In this document: positions 29,171-37,344 of the stretch, piece by piece
How the letters are laid out: each line of letters starts with the position of its first letter
Numbering within the stretch: the stretch's first letter is position 1
Assembly (NCBI GenBank): GCA_947168335.1
Contig: CAMVLM010000022.1
Span: 1 to 37,344, forward strand
DNA: 37,344 nucleotides
Direction: 5' to 3'
DNA from: an uncultured Butyrivibrio sp.
Lineage (GTDB): Bacteria; Bacillota; Clostridia; Lachnospirales; Lachnospiraceae
Notes under the pieces: generated by a model
The model's database searches: none
What the model was told of the DNA's origin: nothing
Seen by the model: only the letters and a program-made list of their open reading frames with translations
Program-made: the position numbers and the translations under genes

Positions 29171-31273
29171 TCAGTGCGTAGCCGGAAGACGGCCATAACA
29201 CAAAAAGTGATTACGCCAGTACTTTGTATTGACCGAAGCATATCCGATGGGATTACCGCAGTGGATCATCATCCCGTCTCCAACATAGATACCCACGTGA
29301 CTCGCACCGGAGGTATTGTATGTTCTTTCGTAAAAAATAAGATCCCCCGGCTTTGCTTCTCCCGGTGAGATCTCCGTACAATACTTCCTTAGTCCCTGTG
29401 CAGTTGTCCTTCCCACATGCCATCCGCAGTGATTTATCACCCAGCATACAAATCCCGAACAGTCAAAACCTGTAGTGGGATTGCTTCCTCCCCACACATA
29501 AGCCCTGCCAAGATATTTCTCAGCCTCAGCTATCATGGCTGCAAACTGCTGGTCGGTGAGTGCTTCACCCGGTACATGATATTCTTCCTCATCACCATCG
29601 CCGTAAACATCATCAAAAAGGTAATCCTTGTTTCCATAGGTGTACTTTAAAAGTTCATAATGCTTTCTCTGCTTTTCAGTCATTGGCAAATGCTTTATTA
29701 CTTCATTAAGTCCCTTATTCTCAAGTTTTACCTTAAGAATCTTTACCGTGTAATCATACCGCCCCGGTGTTCCGTCAGGATTTGTCCAGGTCAGTGTCCT
29801 GTTCTCCTGTCTCGCTGTATATGTGAGCTTGTACTGCTTCTTGAAAAGCTCCTTGATGATGGCCTTCATGTTCTTTCGCTTGTAATCATCATACTTTGCT
29901 GTAAGATATGCCGCCAGCTCATAAGGATCATGTCCTATCTCATCAAGTTCGTACTCATACTCATCATACCCGGGATAAAGCTCAGGCGTTTTGGTTATGG
30001 TATCGTCCAGGTCTTCTTCCAGTTTCCGGTAATCTTTTTCAACACCTGTGATGTCCTCATCATAGGCACTGAAGGAAGATGTTGCACCGCCATCATTCAT
30101 GGCAGGCATTATCATCATGCAGCTTGAAAGAAGCGTACAGAGCATTATTATGAGCAGTGCTATCACTATGATAAGGATAAGGATCTTGGGATTCTCTTCC
30201 ACAAAACTGATAATTGCGGTAAATATGTCGCTTATCTTTTCAGACAGCTTATTGGCAATATCCTCAAGTCTTGTAAGGCCGCCCTTTGCTGCCTCGCGCT
30301 CCTTTTCCCTCTCATAATAGGACTTCCTTGTCCTCTTTTTCTGCCATTCTCTTGACCTGGCATTTGACCCGTCCATGGGATTCTGCTCATTGGAATGCTT
30401 CTTTTCTTTTTTGTACTCTTCCTTTCTGTCTTTGTTATAGGAATCCTTGAACCATCTGTCTGCTTCATATGCAGCCCAGCCTGCAGTACCTATTGCATCA
30501 TCAGCAGGATTGTTATCTTCGCCGCCATCAGAATAGGAACTGCCAACAACTTCTGTCACGGCTCCTGATACAGTACCTACGGATTTACCCAAAGTATCTG
30601 TAGCTCTGCCCATAGCACTAGCACGTTCCTTTGGATTACTGATACGGAACTTATCGGCGATTGAGGCTTTTTCAGCTGCATCACGATTAACAAAGTGAAC
30701 CTTATCATATGCTTCCTGTCCGACATGTGCAGTCTCTTCTGCCATATGTCGGGCATCATCCTGCTGATGGATAAACTTCTCCTGCTGTGCCATCTGAGCC
30801 TTTATGCCAAGAAGTTCTTCGGATTCTCTTCTGCCCTGAAGAACCTGATTCGCTGTGGCACTATCATAGTCTGTGGAACGGGTATAATCTGAGCCACTGT
30901 TATAAGCTGTGATGTGGGAATAATCTGAAGTTCTGTCATAATCCGTAGTAAGAGTAGTATCTGTGGAACTGGGATAAACTGTTCTTCCACCATCACCAAT
31001 AATCCTGCCCGTCCTTGCAGCCCTAATGTATCTACCCCTTACAGAAACACTCTTACTTCTTGTGTATACAGTATTCTTGTACTGAGCATTTGCTACATCT
31101 TCACCATGAATATTGTCTGCAACAGCTTTTGCTTTTCTGGCCTGCACACGCCTTCTTGCATCTTTACTATCCGGAACACCACTGCCTCGTCCCTGCTTCA
31201 GCTTTTTTCCATAGTCCGCTTCCATGGAGGACTTCGTCCTGAACTTACTCTGGTAACGCTTCTTAACATCCAA
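29171..31273 (-). CDS. NlpC/P60 conjugation protein (CD1108 family)
   Basis: This 700-aa protein has a long low-complexity cytoplasmic N-terminus (a Tyr/Ser/Thr/Asp-rich stretch with DYDRTSDYSHITAYNSGSDY), one membrane helix near residues 361-380, a VirB8-like or linker region and a C-terminal NlpC/P60 domain (about 584-700). Its catalytic Cys is in GFDCSGF, with His in SHVGIYVG. Such cell-wall hydrolases locally open peptidoglycan for the transfer channel. The TTG at 31273, with GGGAG nine bases upstream and four bases after the VirB4 stop, is the best start; an ATG about 16 codons later is the alternative. Confidence 0.9.
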   Translation of the reverse strand: MDVKKRYQSKFRTKSSMEADYGKKLKQGRGSGVPDSKDARRRVQARKAKAVADNIHGEDVANAQYKNTVYTRSKSVSVRGRYIRAARTGRIIGDGGRTVYPSSTDTTLTTDYDRTSDYSHITAYNSGSDYTRSTDYDSATANQVLQGRRESEELLGIKAQMAQQEKFIHQQDDARHMAEETAHVGQEAYDKVHFVNRDAAEKASIADKFRISNPKERASAMGRATDTLGKSVGTVSGAVTEVVGSSYSDGGEDNNPADDAIGTAGWAAYEADRWFKDSYNKDRKEEYKKEKKHSNEQNPMDGSNARSREWQKKRTRKSYYEREKEREAAKGGLTRLEDIANKLSEKISDIFTAIISFVEENPKILILIIVIALLIIMLCTLLSSCMMIMPAMNDGGATSSFSAYDEDITGVEKDYRKLEEDLDDTITKTPELYPGYDEYEYELDEIGHDPYELAAYLTAKYDDYKRKNMKAIIKELFKKQYKLTYTARQENRTLTWTNPDGTPGRYDYTVKILKVKLENKGLNEVIKHLPMTEKQRKHYELLKYTYGNKDYLFDDVYGDGDEEEYHVPGEALTDQQFAAMIAEAEKYLGRAYVWGGSNPTTGFDCSGFVCWVINHCGWHVGRTTAQGLRKYCTEISPGEAKPGDLIFYERTYNTSGASHVGIYVGDGMMIHCGNPIGYASVNTKYWRNHFLCYGRLPATH

Positions 31274-31277
31274 TGTC

Positions 31278-33719
31278 TTATGCTCCCTTCTCTTCCTTGT
31301 ACTTCGCAATCTCACAGGGCTTTGTTGTAAGCAGCTTGTAGAGCTCAAGATTCTTCGGGAAATGATCTGCGAATGGCAGTATCAGATTTCCAAAGAAAAG
31401 CAGCCCTTCACCTTCTCCGGACTGCGTTACAAATTTAAGCTGATATTCACTTATGCCAATCTTTCTCGCCAGGATATCCCTGTCTCCCCTCGCCTGATTG
31501 AGCATATATATGAAGTCTGAGTTCTCCAGTATATTCTCGATTTCAGGTGACGAAAGGAGGTCCTTTACATTCTGCGTGATGGCTGTCGGTATGCCGCCCC
31601 ACTTACGGAATCTCTTGTAGATTTCCACGCTGTAGCTTGCTGTCTGGGGATCTCTCAAAAGGAGATGGAACTCGTCCATATAGTAACGGGTGCTCTTTCC
31701 GGTCTGTCTGTTTGCAGTAACCCTGCCCCATACAGCGTCCTGAACGATGAGCATTCCAACTTTCTTAAGCTGTTTACCAAGCTCCTTGATGTCATAGCAG
31801 ACAAATCTGTTATTGATATCAACGTTTGTCCTGTGATTGAAGACATTGAGCGAACCCTTTACATATATCTCCAGTGCTGTAGCAACGGTTTTTGCCTCCG
31901 GCTCGCTCTGTTTAAGAAGCTCGTTGTAAAGGTCCTCAAGGACAGGCATCTTTTCAGGATCAGGATCCTCGAAGTATCTGTTATAAATCTTGTGGACGCA
32001 TCTGTCTATTACAGTCACCTCTACCGGAAGAAGTCCTCCCCTGCCTCCCATTACCAGCTCACAAAGCGCAAGTATAAACTCAGCCTTGAGCGCTATGGGA
32101 TTGTCGTCTTCGGAATAATTCTGGTTGATATCCATTGGATTGATATAGTGCGGAGAATTGGCACTTATCTTTATGACCTGACCATTAAAGCTCTCTACAA
32201 GCGGCGCGTACTCTCCCTCAGGATCACATACTATGATGTCATCGTCTGTGGCGAGCATGACATTTGCCATCTCACGCTTAGCTGCAAAGGATTTACCTGC
32301 ACCGGGTGTTCCCAAAATAAGGCCATTTGGATTAAGGAGCTTTTTTCTGTCAGCCATGATGATATTGCTGGTCAGCTTGTTTAATCCATAGTAGAGAGAA
32401 TCCGTTCCTTCCTGAAACAGCTCCTGCGTTGTAAACGGAATCATGATCGCAGAGCTTGATGTGGTCATTCCACGCTGTATCTTGATATGGTTCCTTGCAA
32501 GAGGAAGGCTGCTCATAAGTCCCATCTCCTGCTGATAATCAAGTCTTACAAGAGAGCAGTTATGCTTCTGTGCGATACTCTTTGCCTGGAACACGTTTGT
32601 CTCAAGCTCACGCTCAGTCTTTCCGGTATTCATGATAAGGAAGGTTATCATGAACATTCTCTCGTTCTGCGTCTGAAGCTCCCTTAAGAGTTCCTTGGCA
32701 TCCCTGCCATAGGTTGCAAGATCCGAGGGAATGATGTCCATATCATATCCGGAACGGACTGCCTTTTTCTGCTCCTCTATCTTGTTTCTGTCTAGTTCGG
32801 TGATCTTATGCTTTACATCCTTTATTGCAGTATTCTGATCAATGGACTGCATGTGGATGCTGAGTACCTGAGATGAATCCATTGAAAGGAAATCAGCCAG
32901 CATCTCATCATTTATCTCTGATGCTGTTATCTGCAAAAAGCTCATGGCACAGAACATGTCTCCCATCTCAAAGGATTTCTTTTTCGGAAATGCAAGTGAA
33001 CTTGGAACGATGAAGTCTTTCGGTCCAAGTCCTCTGTCAGTACACCACTTCCAGTCGAACATGAACTTTTCCTCATCTCCCATATGGAAGATGTCATGCA
33101 TTACCTTTAGTCGCTCCCATCCGTTAAGGCTGACTGCCGCAACTCCTATGTGTTTGAAGTTGTTCAGCACATCTGTCTCGATATGATTAAGTCTCGGTTT
33201 TGCCTCTCTTATTGAAGCAGCATGGATTCCGAAAGTAAGGTACTTGGTCTTTGTAAGGCCGTTGTTACCTTTTTCAAACTGTGTCTTTAGGAATCCCGAA
33301 TACTGGTCTCTCGTTCCATTGAATAGATCCTGCCTGAGCGGTATCCTTATCCTCTTTTCAAAGCAGGTCGAATCGGTGCTGACTTCTATAAATGTCAACG
33401 AAAACTCCACCGTGCTGTCAAAGAAGTTAAGGAAGCTGCACCACTGCTCGAACATGATCTTCTTGTCCTCATCCTCCGCGAGCTTGTAATTGATGTCCTG
33501 GAACTGGATCGTCTTGGAATAGAAATCTCCTTCCTCCCTGCATATCCCGCTCGGGAACATCCTCTCAAAGGTCACTGATTCCTGCACCGAATGCGGTACC
33601 TTGTCGGATTTCTTTGCCGCATCTATGACCTTCTTTATCTTTTTCTTCTCGTCGGATGAGAGGCGTGCCGGAACCTTAAGGTTTCTTTTCTTTTTCTTTC
33701 TGAACATGGGAAATAACAA
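31278..33719 (-). CDS. virB4: VirB4-family conjugation ATPase (CD1110-like)
   Basis: This 813-aa ATPase has the Walker A motif GTPGAGKS at 470-477, CDPEGEYAPL at 498-507 and a Walker B-like YYMDEFHLLL near 679-688. The N-terminal half (FERMFPSGICREEGDFYSKT, VSLNGWERL) matches the Firmicute VirB4-like class. It powers the type IV secretion apparatus. The start is TTG at 33719, because AGGAGGT lies upstream at good spacing; the ATG four codons later lacks it. It overlaps PrgI by 44 bases. Full length, no defect. Confidence 0.95.
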   Translation of the reverse strand: MLFPMFRKKKKRNLKVPARLSSDEKKKIKKVIDAAKKSDKVPHSVQESVTFERMFPSGICREEGDFYSKTIQFQDINYKLAEDEDKKIMFEQWCSFLNFFDSTVEFSLTFIEVSTDSTCFEKRIRIPLRQDLFNGTRDQYSGFLKTQFEKGNNGLTKTKYLTFGIHAASIREAKPRLNHIETDVLNNFKHIGVAAVSLNGWERLKVMHDIFHMGDEEKFMFDWKWCTDRGLGPKDFIVPSSLAFPKKKSFEMGDMFCAMSFLQITASEINDEMLADFLSMDSSQVLSIHMQSIDQNTAIKDVKHKITELDRNKIEEQKKAVRSGYDMDIIPSDLATYGRDAKELLRELQTQNERMFMITFLIMNTGKTERELETNVFQAKSIAQKHNCSLVRLDYQQEMGLMSSLPLARNHIKIQRGMTTSSSAIMIPFTTQELFQEGTDSLYYGLNKLTSNIIMADRKKLLNPNGLILGTPGAGKSFAAKREMANVMLATDDDIIVCDPEGEYAPLVESFNGQVIKISANSPHYINPMDINQNYSEDDNPIALKAEFILALCELVMGGRGGLLPVEVTVIDRCVHKIYNRYFEDPDPEKMPVLEDLYNELLKQSEPEAKTVATALEIYVKGSLNVFNHRTNVDINNRFVCYDIKELGKQLKKVGMLIVQDAVWGRVTANRQTGKSTRYYMDEFHLLLRDPQTASYSVEIYKRFRKWGGIPTAITQNVKDLLSSPEIENILENSDFIYMLNQARGDRDILARKIGISEYQLKFVTQSGEGEGLLFFGNLILPFADHFPKNLELYKLLTTKPCEIAKYKEEKGA

Positions 33720-34077
33720 TGTCCTCTACCTCCTCCTCAAGTTTTTTCTGCCTCATGTAGGCATCGTAGTAATTCTCTGTCATATATGGCCTGGTCCTTG
33801 GTCTCTTGAACCTCCACTGGATCATGTGATGGAGAATGGTCTCACAGTTCATGCCGTCCTTTTCATAAAGTGCTATGAAAAAGAAGGGCATCATGATCGC
33901 CATCATCACAAGAGTAGCTGCGCTGACGTTTTCCGTTATCTTCTTTGTAACAAAAAAGAGCGGTACCCCTACGAGCGCCGCCAGCAGAAAACATATGACC
34001 TGTCTTTTTGTGAGACCGAATATTATCTTATCCCTGACACGGGAAAGGTCTCTTGGTACTGATACGAAATTTGCCAT
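33676..34077 (-). CDS. PrgI-family membrane protein
   Basis: The 133-aa protein begins MANFVSVPRDLSRVRDKIIF, has two membrane helices (VICFLLAALVGVPLFFV; LVMMAIMMPFFFIALY) and a charged C-terminal tail. PrgI proteins are VirB3-like partners of VirB4 in Gram-positive type IV systems. The ATG at 34077 follows GGGGGTTAC, and upstream residues are not supported. It is encoded between the VirB6-like and VirB4 genes, as expected. Confidence 0.92.
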   Translation of the reverse strand: MANFVSVPRDLSRVRDKIIFGLTKRQVICFLLAALVGVPLFFVTKKITENVSAATLVMMAIMMPFFFIALYEKDGMNCETILHHMIQWRFKRPRTRPYMTENYYDAYMRQKKLEEEVEDIVISHVQKEKEKKP

Positions 34078-34096
34078 TTTCTGTAACCCCCTTAGT

Positions 34097-34963
34097 CTAT
34101 CTCGCACAGAAGATACTCTTTGCCAGTGAACCGGTCTTTAAGAGTGAATAGCAGAGGAGCACTGTGTATCCGAGTATTCCCCACATCGAACCCACGATGT
34201 CAGATGAAAATGCCACCGACTGAATAAGTGCCGCATAAACTCCCACGCACACCATAATGAGGAATCCCTGAAAGCCAAGTGCCAGAAGTCCTTTTAAGTA
34301 GTTCTGTCCCACCTGGCTCTGTTCCCTGTTACCAAATGTCGCAAACGGTATGGGTGCAAGACTGATGGTCAGATATATCTCCAGCATTCTTCCGTATACA
34401 ACCACAAATATGAATGCTGAAAGTATCTCCGTTGCCAGATTTACAAACAGCACCTGGAAGAACAGTCCGAATATCGCAGCCAGATCCATAGCTTCTATCG
34501 TTGCACGCATCCCTGCGAGTGCCGAATCATCTATGGCAGTCGAAGACTGTATCAGACCTCCGGCATTGTTCACTACATGCTGGGCAACATCAAATACTGC
34601 CATCGTAATATCAAAGCAGTTCGTGATAAGCACCACTGCTACAAATGTCTTAAAGATCCATTTAAAGAATATCCACGTTTCAAAGTTTGCCAGGTTATTG
34701 TGCGCTATGATGAGCTGTATCAGTTCATAGCAGGCAATGAATGTAAGGATCATTCCTGCTATCGGCATTATCACCGACTCTGACAGTTCACGTATCATGT
34801 TAAAAACGTTCGGTTGAAATGCTGAAGGTGTTGTTGCCACCTGATTTGCCACATCCCCGACCTGGTTATTAACACACTGGAACATGCCCTGCATGACACT
34901 CATAACCCCGTCAACAAGTAAAGACTTAAGCCAGGAGGTTAATTCTTCTATAACTCTGTCCAT
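34097..34963 (-). CDS. VirB6/TrbL-like membrane channel protein (CD1112-like)
   Basis: This 288-aa protein has about six membrane helices, including IMPIAGMILTFIACYELIQL, TFVAVVLITNCFDITMAVF and GILGYTVLLCYSLLKTGS. The central motif EIYLTISLAPIPFATFGN is characteristic of the CD0419/CD1112 family in Tn1549-type elements. It probably forms the inner-membrane channel with VirB4 and PrgI. AAAGAGG lies upstream of the ATG. It is encoded directly downstream of the Maff2 gene. Confidence 0.92.
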   Translation of the reverse strand: MDRVIEELTSWLKSLLVDGVMSVMQGMFQCVNNQVGDVANQVATTPSAFQPNVFNMIRELSESVIMPIAGMILTFIACYELIQLIIAHNNLANFETWIFFKWIFKTFVAVVLITNCFDITMAVFDVAQHVVNNAGGLIQSSTAIDDSALAGMRATIEAMDLAAIFGLFFQVLFVNLATEILSAFIFVVVYGRMLEIYLTISLAPIPFATFGNREQSQVGQNYLKGLLALGFQGFLIMVCVGVYAALIQSVAFSSDIVGSMWGILGYTVLLCYSLLKTGSLAKSIFCAR

Positions 34964-35083
34964 AGATTGTTTACCTCTTTGCTTTTATTTATGGGGCCGG
35001 TCACATTGCCAGCCCCCTGTACGATATGAAATTTTCAGTCCTGCCATTTGCTATAGCGCGGCAGGTCGCGCTCCAAACCTTTA

Positions 35084-35181
35084 TCAGAAAAGGTTTGCAA
35101 GAAGGGGAATAAGGTTGGTTCCGATGAGGCAGACTCCACCTCCGGCCATCAGCTGCTTGATTCCCTGGCTCTTTGCGCCAG
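35084..35181 (-). CDS. Maff2-family protein, 3' exon (gene split by a group II intron)
   Basis: Directly after the predicted intron end a reading frame encodes GAKSQGIKQLMAGGGVCLIG, then TNLIPLLANLF and stop. This is the conserved C-terminus of Maff2-family proteins, small membrane proteins encoded just before the VirB6-like gene in Tn1549-type elements. Only 31 residues plus two bases of a preceding codon are present. The N-terminal part must lie beyond the intron, outside the window. The family usually reads N-P-G-A-K here, so the leftover CT plus an upstream CC would restore the proline codon. A small hairpin (AAACCTTT/AAAGGTTT) overlaps the stop codon. Confidence 0.85.
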
Positions 35182-35182
35182 A

Positions 35183-35266
35183 TAGCGATAGGTAAGACTT
35201 TGATATTATCTCCATCTTTTCCCCCGCTCCACACCGTGCGTGCGGCTTTCACCGCACACGGCGTTC
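35183..35266 (-). ncRNA. Group II intron domains V and VI
   Basis: On the transcribed strand GCCGTGTGCGGTGAAAGCCG followed by CACGCACGGT forms the domain V hairpin with its GAAA tetraloop (about 35231-35264). Domain VI follows, with GGGGGAAAAGATGGAG and ACTTACC-like end pairing, finishing at CTATCGCTAT. These give the catalytic core and the branch point for splicing. Confidence 0.85.
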
Positions 35267-35327
35267 CATCGAATTCAGTAGCACAGGGTTTTAAACGTAA
35301 CTTACACACTTCTTTACAGCGTAAAAA

Positions 35328-37217
35328 TCAAAGAATAGTAATAGGTGGCATATCTGCCATAACACGAAGCTTGTTCAGCTTAGCAAGTTTTGAATTATCT
35401 AAATTAAGGGGATTAAGGTATCTGTCAATGGTTTCATCATTCTTAGCATGGATAATCACATGAATGTCCTTTGTTACCAATACAAGATTGTTGTATTCGT
35501 CGGTACCGCCAAGCCTGACAGGTAGCTTGTGATGACAGTGAATGTCATGTGTTTCCATGTGGACTCCCGTAACAGCGCACTTGCCATTTTGGGCAGCATA
35601 CAGTGAGATTCTATTGTCTGCATACTCAACAGATTTGCCTCTGACAGGATTCCTCATAAGCCACAGCATTGTGCTTGTGTCTATATCCAAGTTCTTATGG
35701 ATAAGCTGTCTACCCTCTGCCGTGTACTTATTTACAGATTTCCTCTTGTGCTGAGCATGTTTTGGCTGTGCATATCCTATTGGCATAATAGGTCTGCCTC
35801 GCAAAAATCTTATCTGTTTGCTGTTTCCATATTTTTCTTTGATGAACCCATTTCTCAGATGTCCATTTTTAGATATGTCGCCCCTAAGCCTATTTCTCAG
35901 CTGTTTATTGATACTAAATGCAAGCCGTCCGAAATCATCCACTGTATCGGTAGCGATACAGTAGTATTCATGAAGTCCCGCAACCACAGAGTTATATTTC
36001 TGTAGCTGTATGAACTGAGCATCTTCATTAGGTACATGCTCAAGGTCATGCACTTCCTTTGACAGCTTTTTGTGCGCTGATTTAAAAGCTTTGTCGCAAA
36101 TATGCGACCTGACGACATATTTCTTACCCTTTTTACGGACTTTCAGCTTAAAACCAAGAAACTCAGAGTATTGCCTTTTCAGATTTACTACCTTGGATTT
36201 TTCTGGGCTTATATCAAGTCCAAGTCTGTCCTTTAGCCATTTTTCTGTAGCCTTGTAGGCTCTGACCGCTTCATCATGTGATGCACAGAAGATTTTGAAA
36301 TCATCTGCATATCTGACAGCGTGCATCTCTTTAAGTCTGCTCCCCCTTAGTGCCCTATAAACATGGCTCTTTATTTCTGTACCCTGTGCGTTACTCCTTG
36401 TCTTAAACGTAGTCTTTGTCGGCATTAGCTCCCATTGAGAAGCTATCCACCAATCAAGTTCGTTAAGAGCTATATTTGCAAGTAACGGTGACAGGATTCC
36501 TCCCTGTGGCGTTCCCTTGGTAGGATAGGTTACTTTACCATTAGGCAACACCACTGGTGCTTTGAGCATTTCTTTTATGATGCATAAAAGCTTTTTGTCT
36601 CTGATACCTAGCGTCCATATCTGACGCATGAGTTTCGTGTGGTTGATGTTATCAAAGAAGCCTTTGATATCAAGGTCTACAACATGATACATGTGCTGTA
36701 CCTGTATAAGCCTCATGCATTGCGCTATTGCCGTTTCAGCTGAACGATTTGGGCGAAACCCATTAGAATTCTCGCTGAATTTAGCCTCACAGATAGGCTC
36801 TAGGACTTGCAACACGCATTGCTGTACCACTCTGTCAACTATTGTCGGTATTCCCAAGGGTCGTGTTTTACCATTGGGTTTTGGTATCTCCACTCGCCTC
36901 ACAGGTCGTGGATGATAGTTGCTGAACTGCTTCCGTATCAACTTTACGTACTCTTCCTCACTTAGTTTTGCGAGATTTTTAATAGTACGCTTATCGACTC
37001 CTGCTGTATCACTACCAGAGTTTTTCTTTATTGTTCTGTATGCTAGTTTTATATTTTCCTCACTTTCGATGATCTCCATGAGTTTTGAAAAGGTTTTACC
37101 CTTTTTGCTGTCTGCATACAGCTTGTCAAAAGTAGACTCCATGTCATAATACTCAGCATTACGGAGTTTTCTTTGTTTTGGTTTCTTTGCTTGCTGCTCC
37201 GAAGTCAACACAGGCAT
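35328..37217 (-). CDS. ltrA: Group II intron reverse transcriptase/maturase with HNH endonuclease
   Basis: This 629-aa LtrA-type protein has RT blocks including PNGKTRPLGIPTIVDRVVQQ, NGFRPNRSAETAI, DLDIKGFFDNINH, GTPQGGILSPLLANI and the catalytic YADD in AVRYADDFKIF. These are followed by a maturase X domain (AFSINKQLRNRLRG region) and a C-terminal HNH nuclease with CAVTGVHMETHDIHCHHKLP and GGTDEYNNLVLV. It splices the intron and enables retrohoming. GAAAGGAGAGG directly precedes the ATG. All domains look intact, so the intron is probably still mobile and splicing-competent. Confidence 0.96.
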   Translation of the reverse strand: MPVLTSEQQAKKPKQRKLRNAEYYDMESTFDKLYADSKKGKTFSKLMEIIESEENIKLAYRTIKKNSGSDTAGVDKRTIKNLAKLSEEEYVKLIRKQFSNYHPRPVRRVEIPKPNGKTRPLGIPTIVDRVVQQCVLQVLEPICEAKFSENSNGFRPNRSAETAIAQCMRLIQVQHMYHVVDLDIKGFFDNINHTKLMRQIWTLGIRDKKLLCIIKEMLKAPVVLPNGKVTYPTKGTPQGGILSPLLANIALNELDWWIASQWELMPTKTTFKTRSNAQGTEIKSHVYRALRGSRLKEMHAVRYADDFKIFCASHDEAVRAYKATEKWLKDRLGLDISPEKSKVVNLKRQYSEFLGFKLKVRKKGKKYVVRSHICDKAFKSAHKKLSKEVHDLEHVPNEDAQFIQLQKYNSVVAGLHEYYCIATDTVDDFGRLAFSINKQLRNRLRGDISKNGHLRNGFIKEKYGNSKQIRFLRGRPIMPIGYAQPKHAQHKRKSVNKYTAEGRQLIHKNLDIDTSTMLWLMRNPVRGKSVEYADNRISLYAAQNGKCAVTGVHMETHDIHCHHKLPVRLGGTDEYNNLVLVTKDIHVIIHAKNDETIDRYLNPLNLDNSKLAKLNKLRVMADMPPITIL

Positions 37218-37344
37218 CCTCTCCTTTCGGTTTGGATTTTCTTTGTCTTACTCGAAGCTGTGTTTGTTACATTTTCATTTTTTTGTTTTCTGAATTCGAC
37301 TTGTGGCTATCCCTCCACCGCTTACTTGTTCACGGTTTCACAGG

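Larger units (their letters stand above)
8287..37344. mobile_element. Integrative conjugative element, Tn1549/CTn-like conjugation module (partial, right end outside window)
   Basis: The element is defined by an integrase and excisionase at its left edge and by a MOBP relaxase, MobC, VirB4, PrgI, VirB6-like, NlpC/P60, DUF4366, DUF4315, SpoVG-like and ArdC-like genes farther right, in the order seen in Tn1549-type elements of clostridia. Nearly all genes read leftwards. The left boundary is placed between the phosphatase and the integrase by gene content only. The right end, and genes such as a VirD4/TcpA coupling protein, lie outside. An 11-kb cargo block (12.6-23.7 kb) separates the recombination and transfer modules. 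Confidence 0.85.
35182..37344 (-). mobile_element. Group II intron (5' end outside the window)
   Basis: The intron is recognised by its reverse transcriptase-maturase gene and by domains V and VI just downstream. The 3' end is placed after CTATCGCTAT, which fits the usual AY terminus and restores the Maff2 frame. The sequence 37218-37344 belongs to the RNA part upstream of the ORF; the 5' GUGYG end is not visible. Confidence 0.9.

Noticed and set aside
31665..32384. A 239-codon plus-strand frame opposite virB4
   Set aside because: It is antisense to the VirB4 ATPase domain, which has clear Walker motifs. There is no start signal, so it is a shadow frame.
8388..37344. Prophage instead of an ICE
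   Set aside because: The integrase and XRE-type regulator alone would allow it, but there are no capsid, tail, terminase or lysis genes. Relaxase, VirB4, PrgI and VirB6-like genes show a conjugative element.

Overview
The window looks like a low-to-moderate GC Firmicute, most plausibly a motile anaerobe of the Lachnospiraceae (Butyrivibrio/Roseburia-like). The reasons are strong AGGAGG-type ribosome binding sites, a chemoreceptor gene, and an integrative conjugative element (ICE) whose conjugation genes follow the Tn1549/CD1108-CD1112 order typical of gut clostridia. The species call is inference.

Chromosome, 1 to about 8.28 kb: a rhodanese plus TtcA-like PP-loop fusion, a large methyl-accepting chemotaxis protein with a possible carbohydrate-binding insert, an unrecognised 275-aa protein, a LarE sulfur transferase, a YkgJ-type cysteine-cluster protein, a PHP-domain phosphoesterase and a low-molecular-weight tyrosine phosphatase.

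ICE, about 8.29 kb to the right edge (left end inside the window, right end outside), almost entirely on the minus strand. (a) Recombination and control module, 8.3-12.6 kb: tyrosine integrase, excisionase, an orphan PemK/MazF overlapping xis, a sigma-like factor, a zinc-ribbon protein, an XRE-type regulator facing a cluster of inverted-repeat operators, and a cysteine-rich KTR protein. (b) Cargo module, 12.6-23.7 kb: two LytTR response-regulator/GHKL-kinase pairs and seven small proteins. These are two with FliD-C-terminal-like segments, one with EF-hand-like loops, three dominated by charged or acidic coiled coil, and one soluble protein of a family I associate with flagellar loci. Five direct-repeat boxes, each two 9-bp half sites at an exact 21-bp period and all in the same orientation, sit at the promoters of this module. 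It therefore looks like a self-contained, cell-signal-controlled regulon, and it is the best candidate here for an undescribed system. (c) Conjugation module, 23.8-37.3 kb: ArdC-like protein, SpoVG-like protein, a candidate oriT, MOBP-type relaxase, MobC, DUF4366, DUF4315, NlpC/P60 hydrolase, VirB4, PrgI, VirB6-like protein and Maff2. The Maff2 gene is interrupted by a group II intron whose 5' part runs off the window; VirD4/TcpA would be expected beyond it.

How they may work together (inference): the kinases sense an extracellular or membrane signal, and the LytTR regulators bind the boxes, activating their own operons and the cargo genes. The cargo proteins lack Sec signals, and their FliD-like segments suggest they could associate with, or leave through, the host flagellar export route. 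No secretion machinery, peptide-pheromone processing gene or immunity gene was recognised in the cargo.
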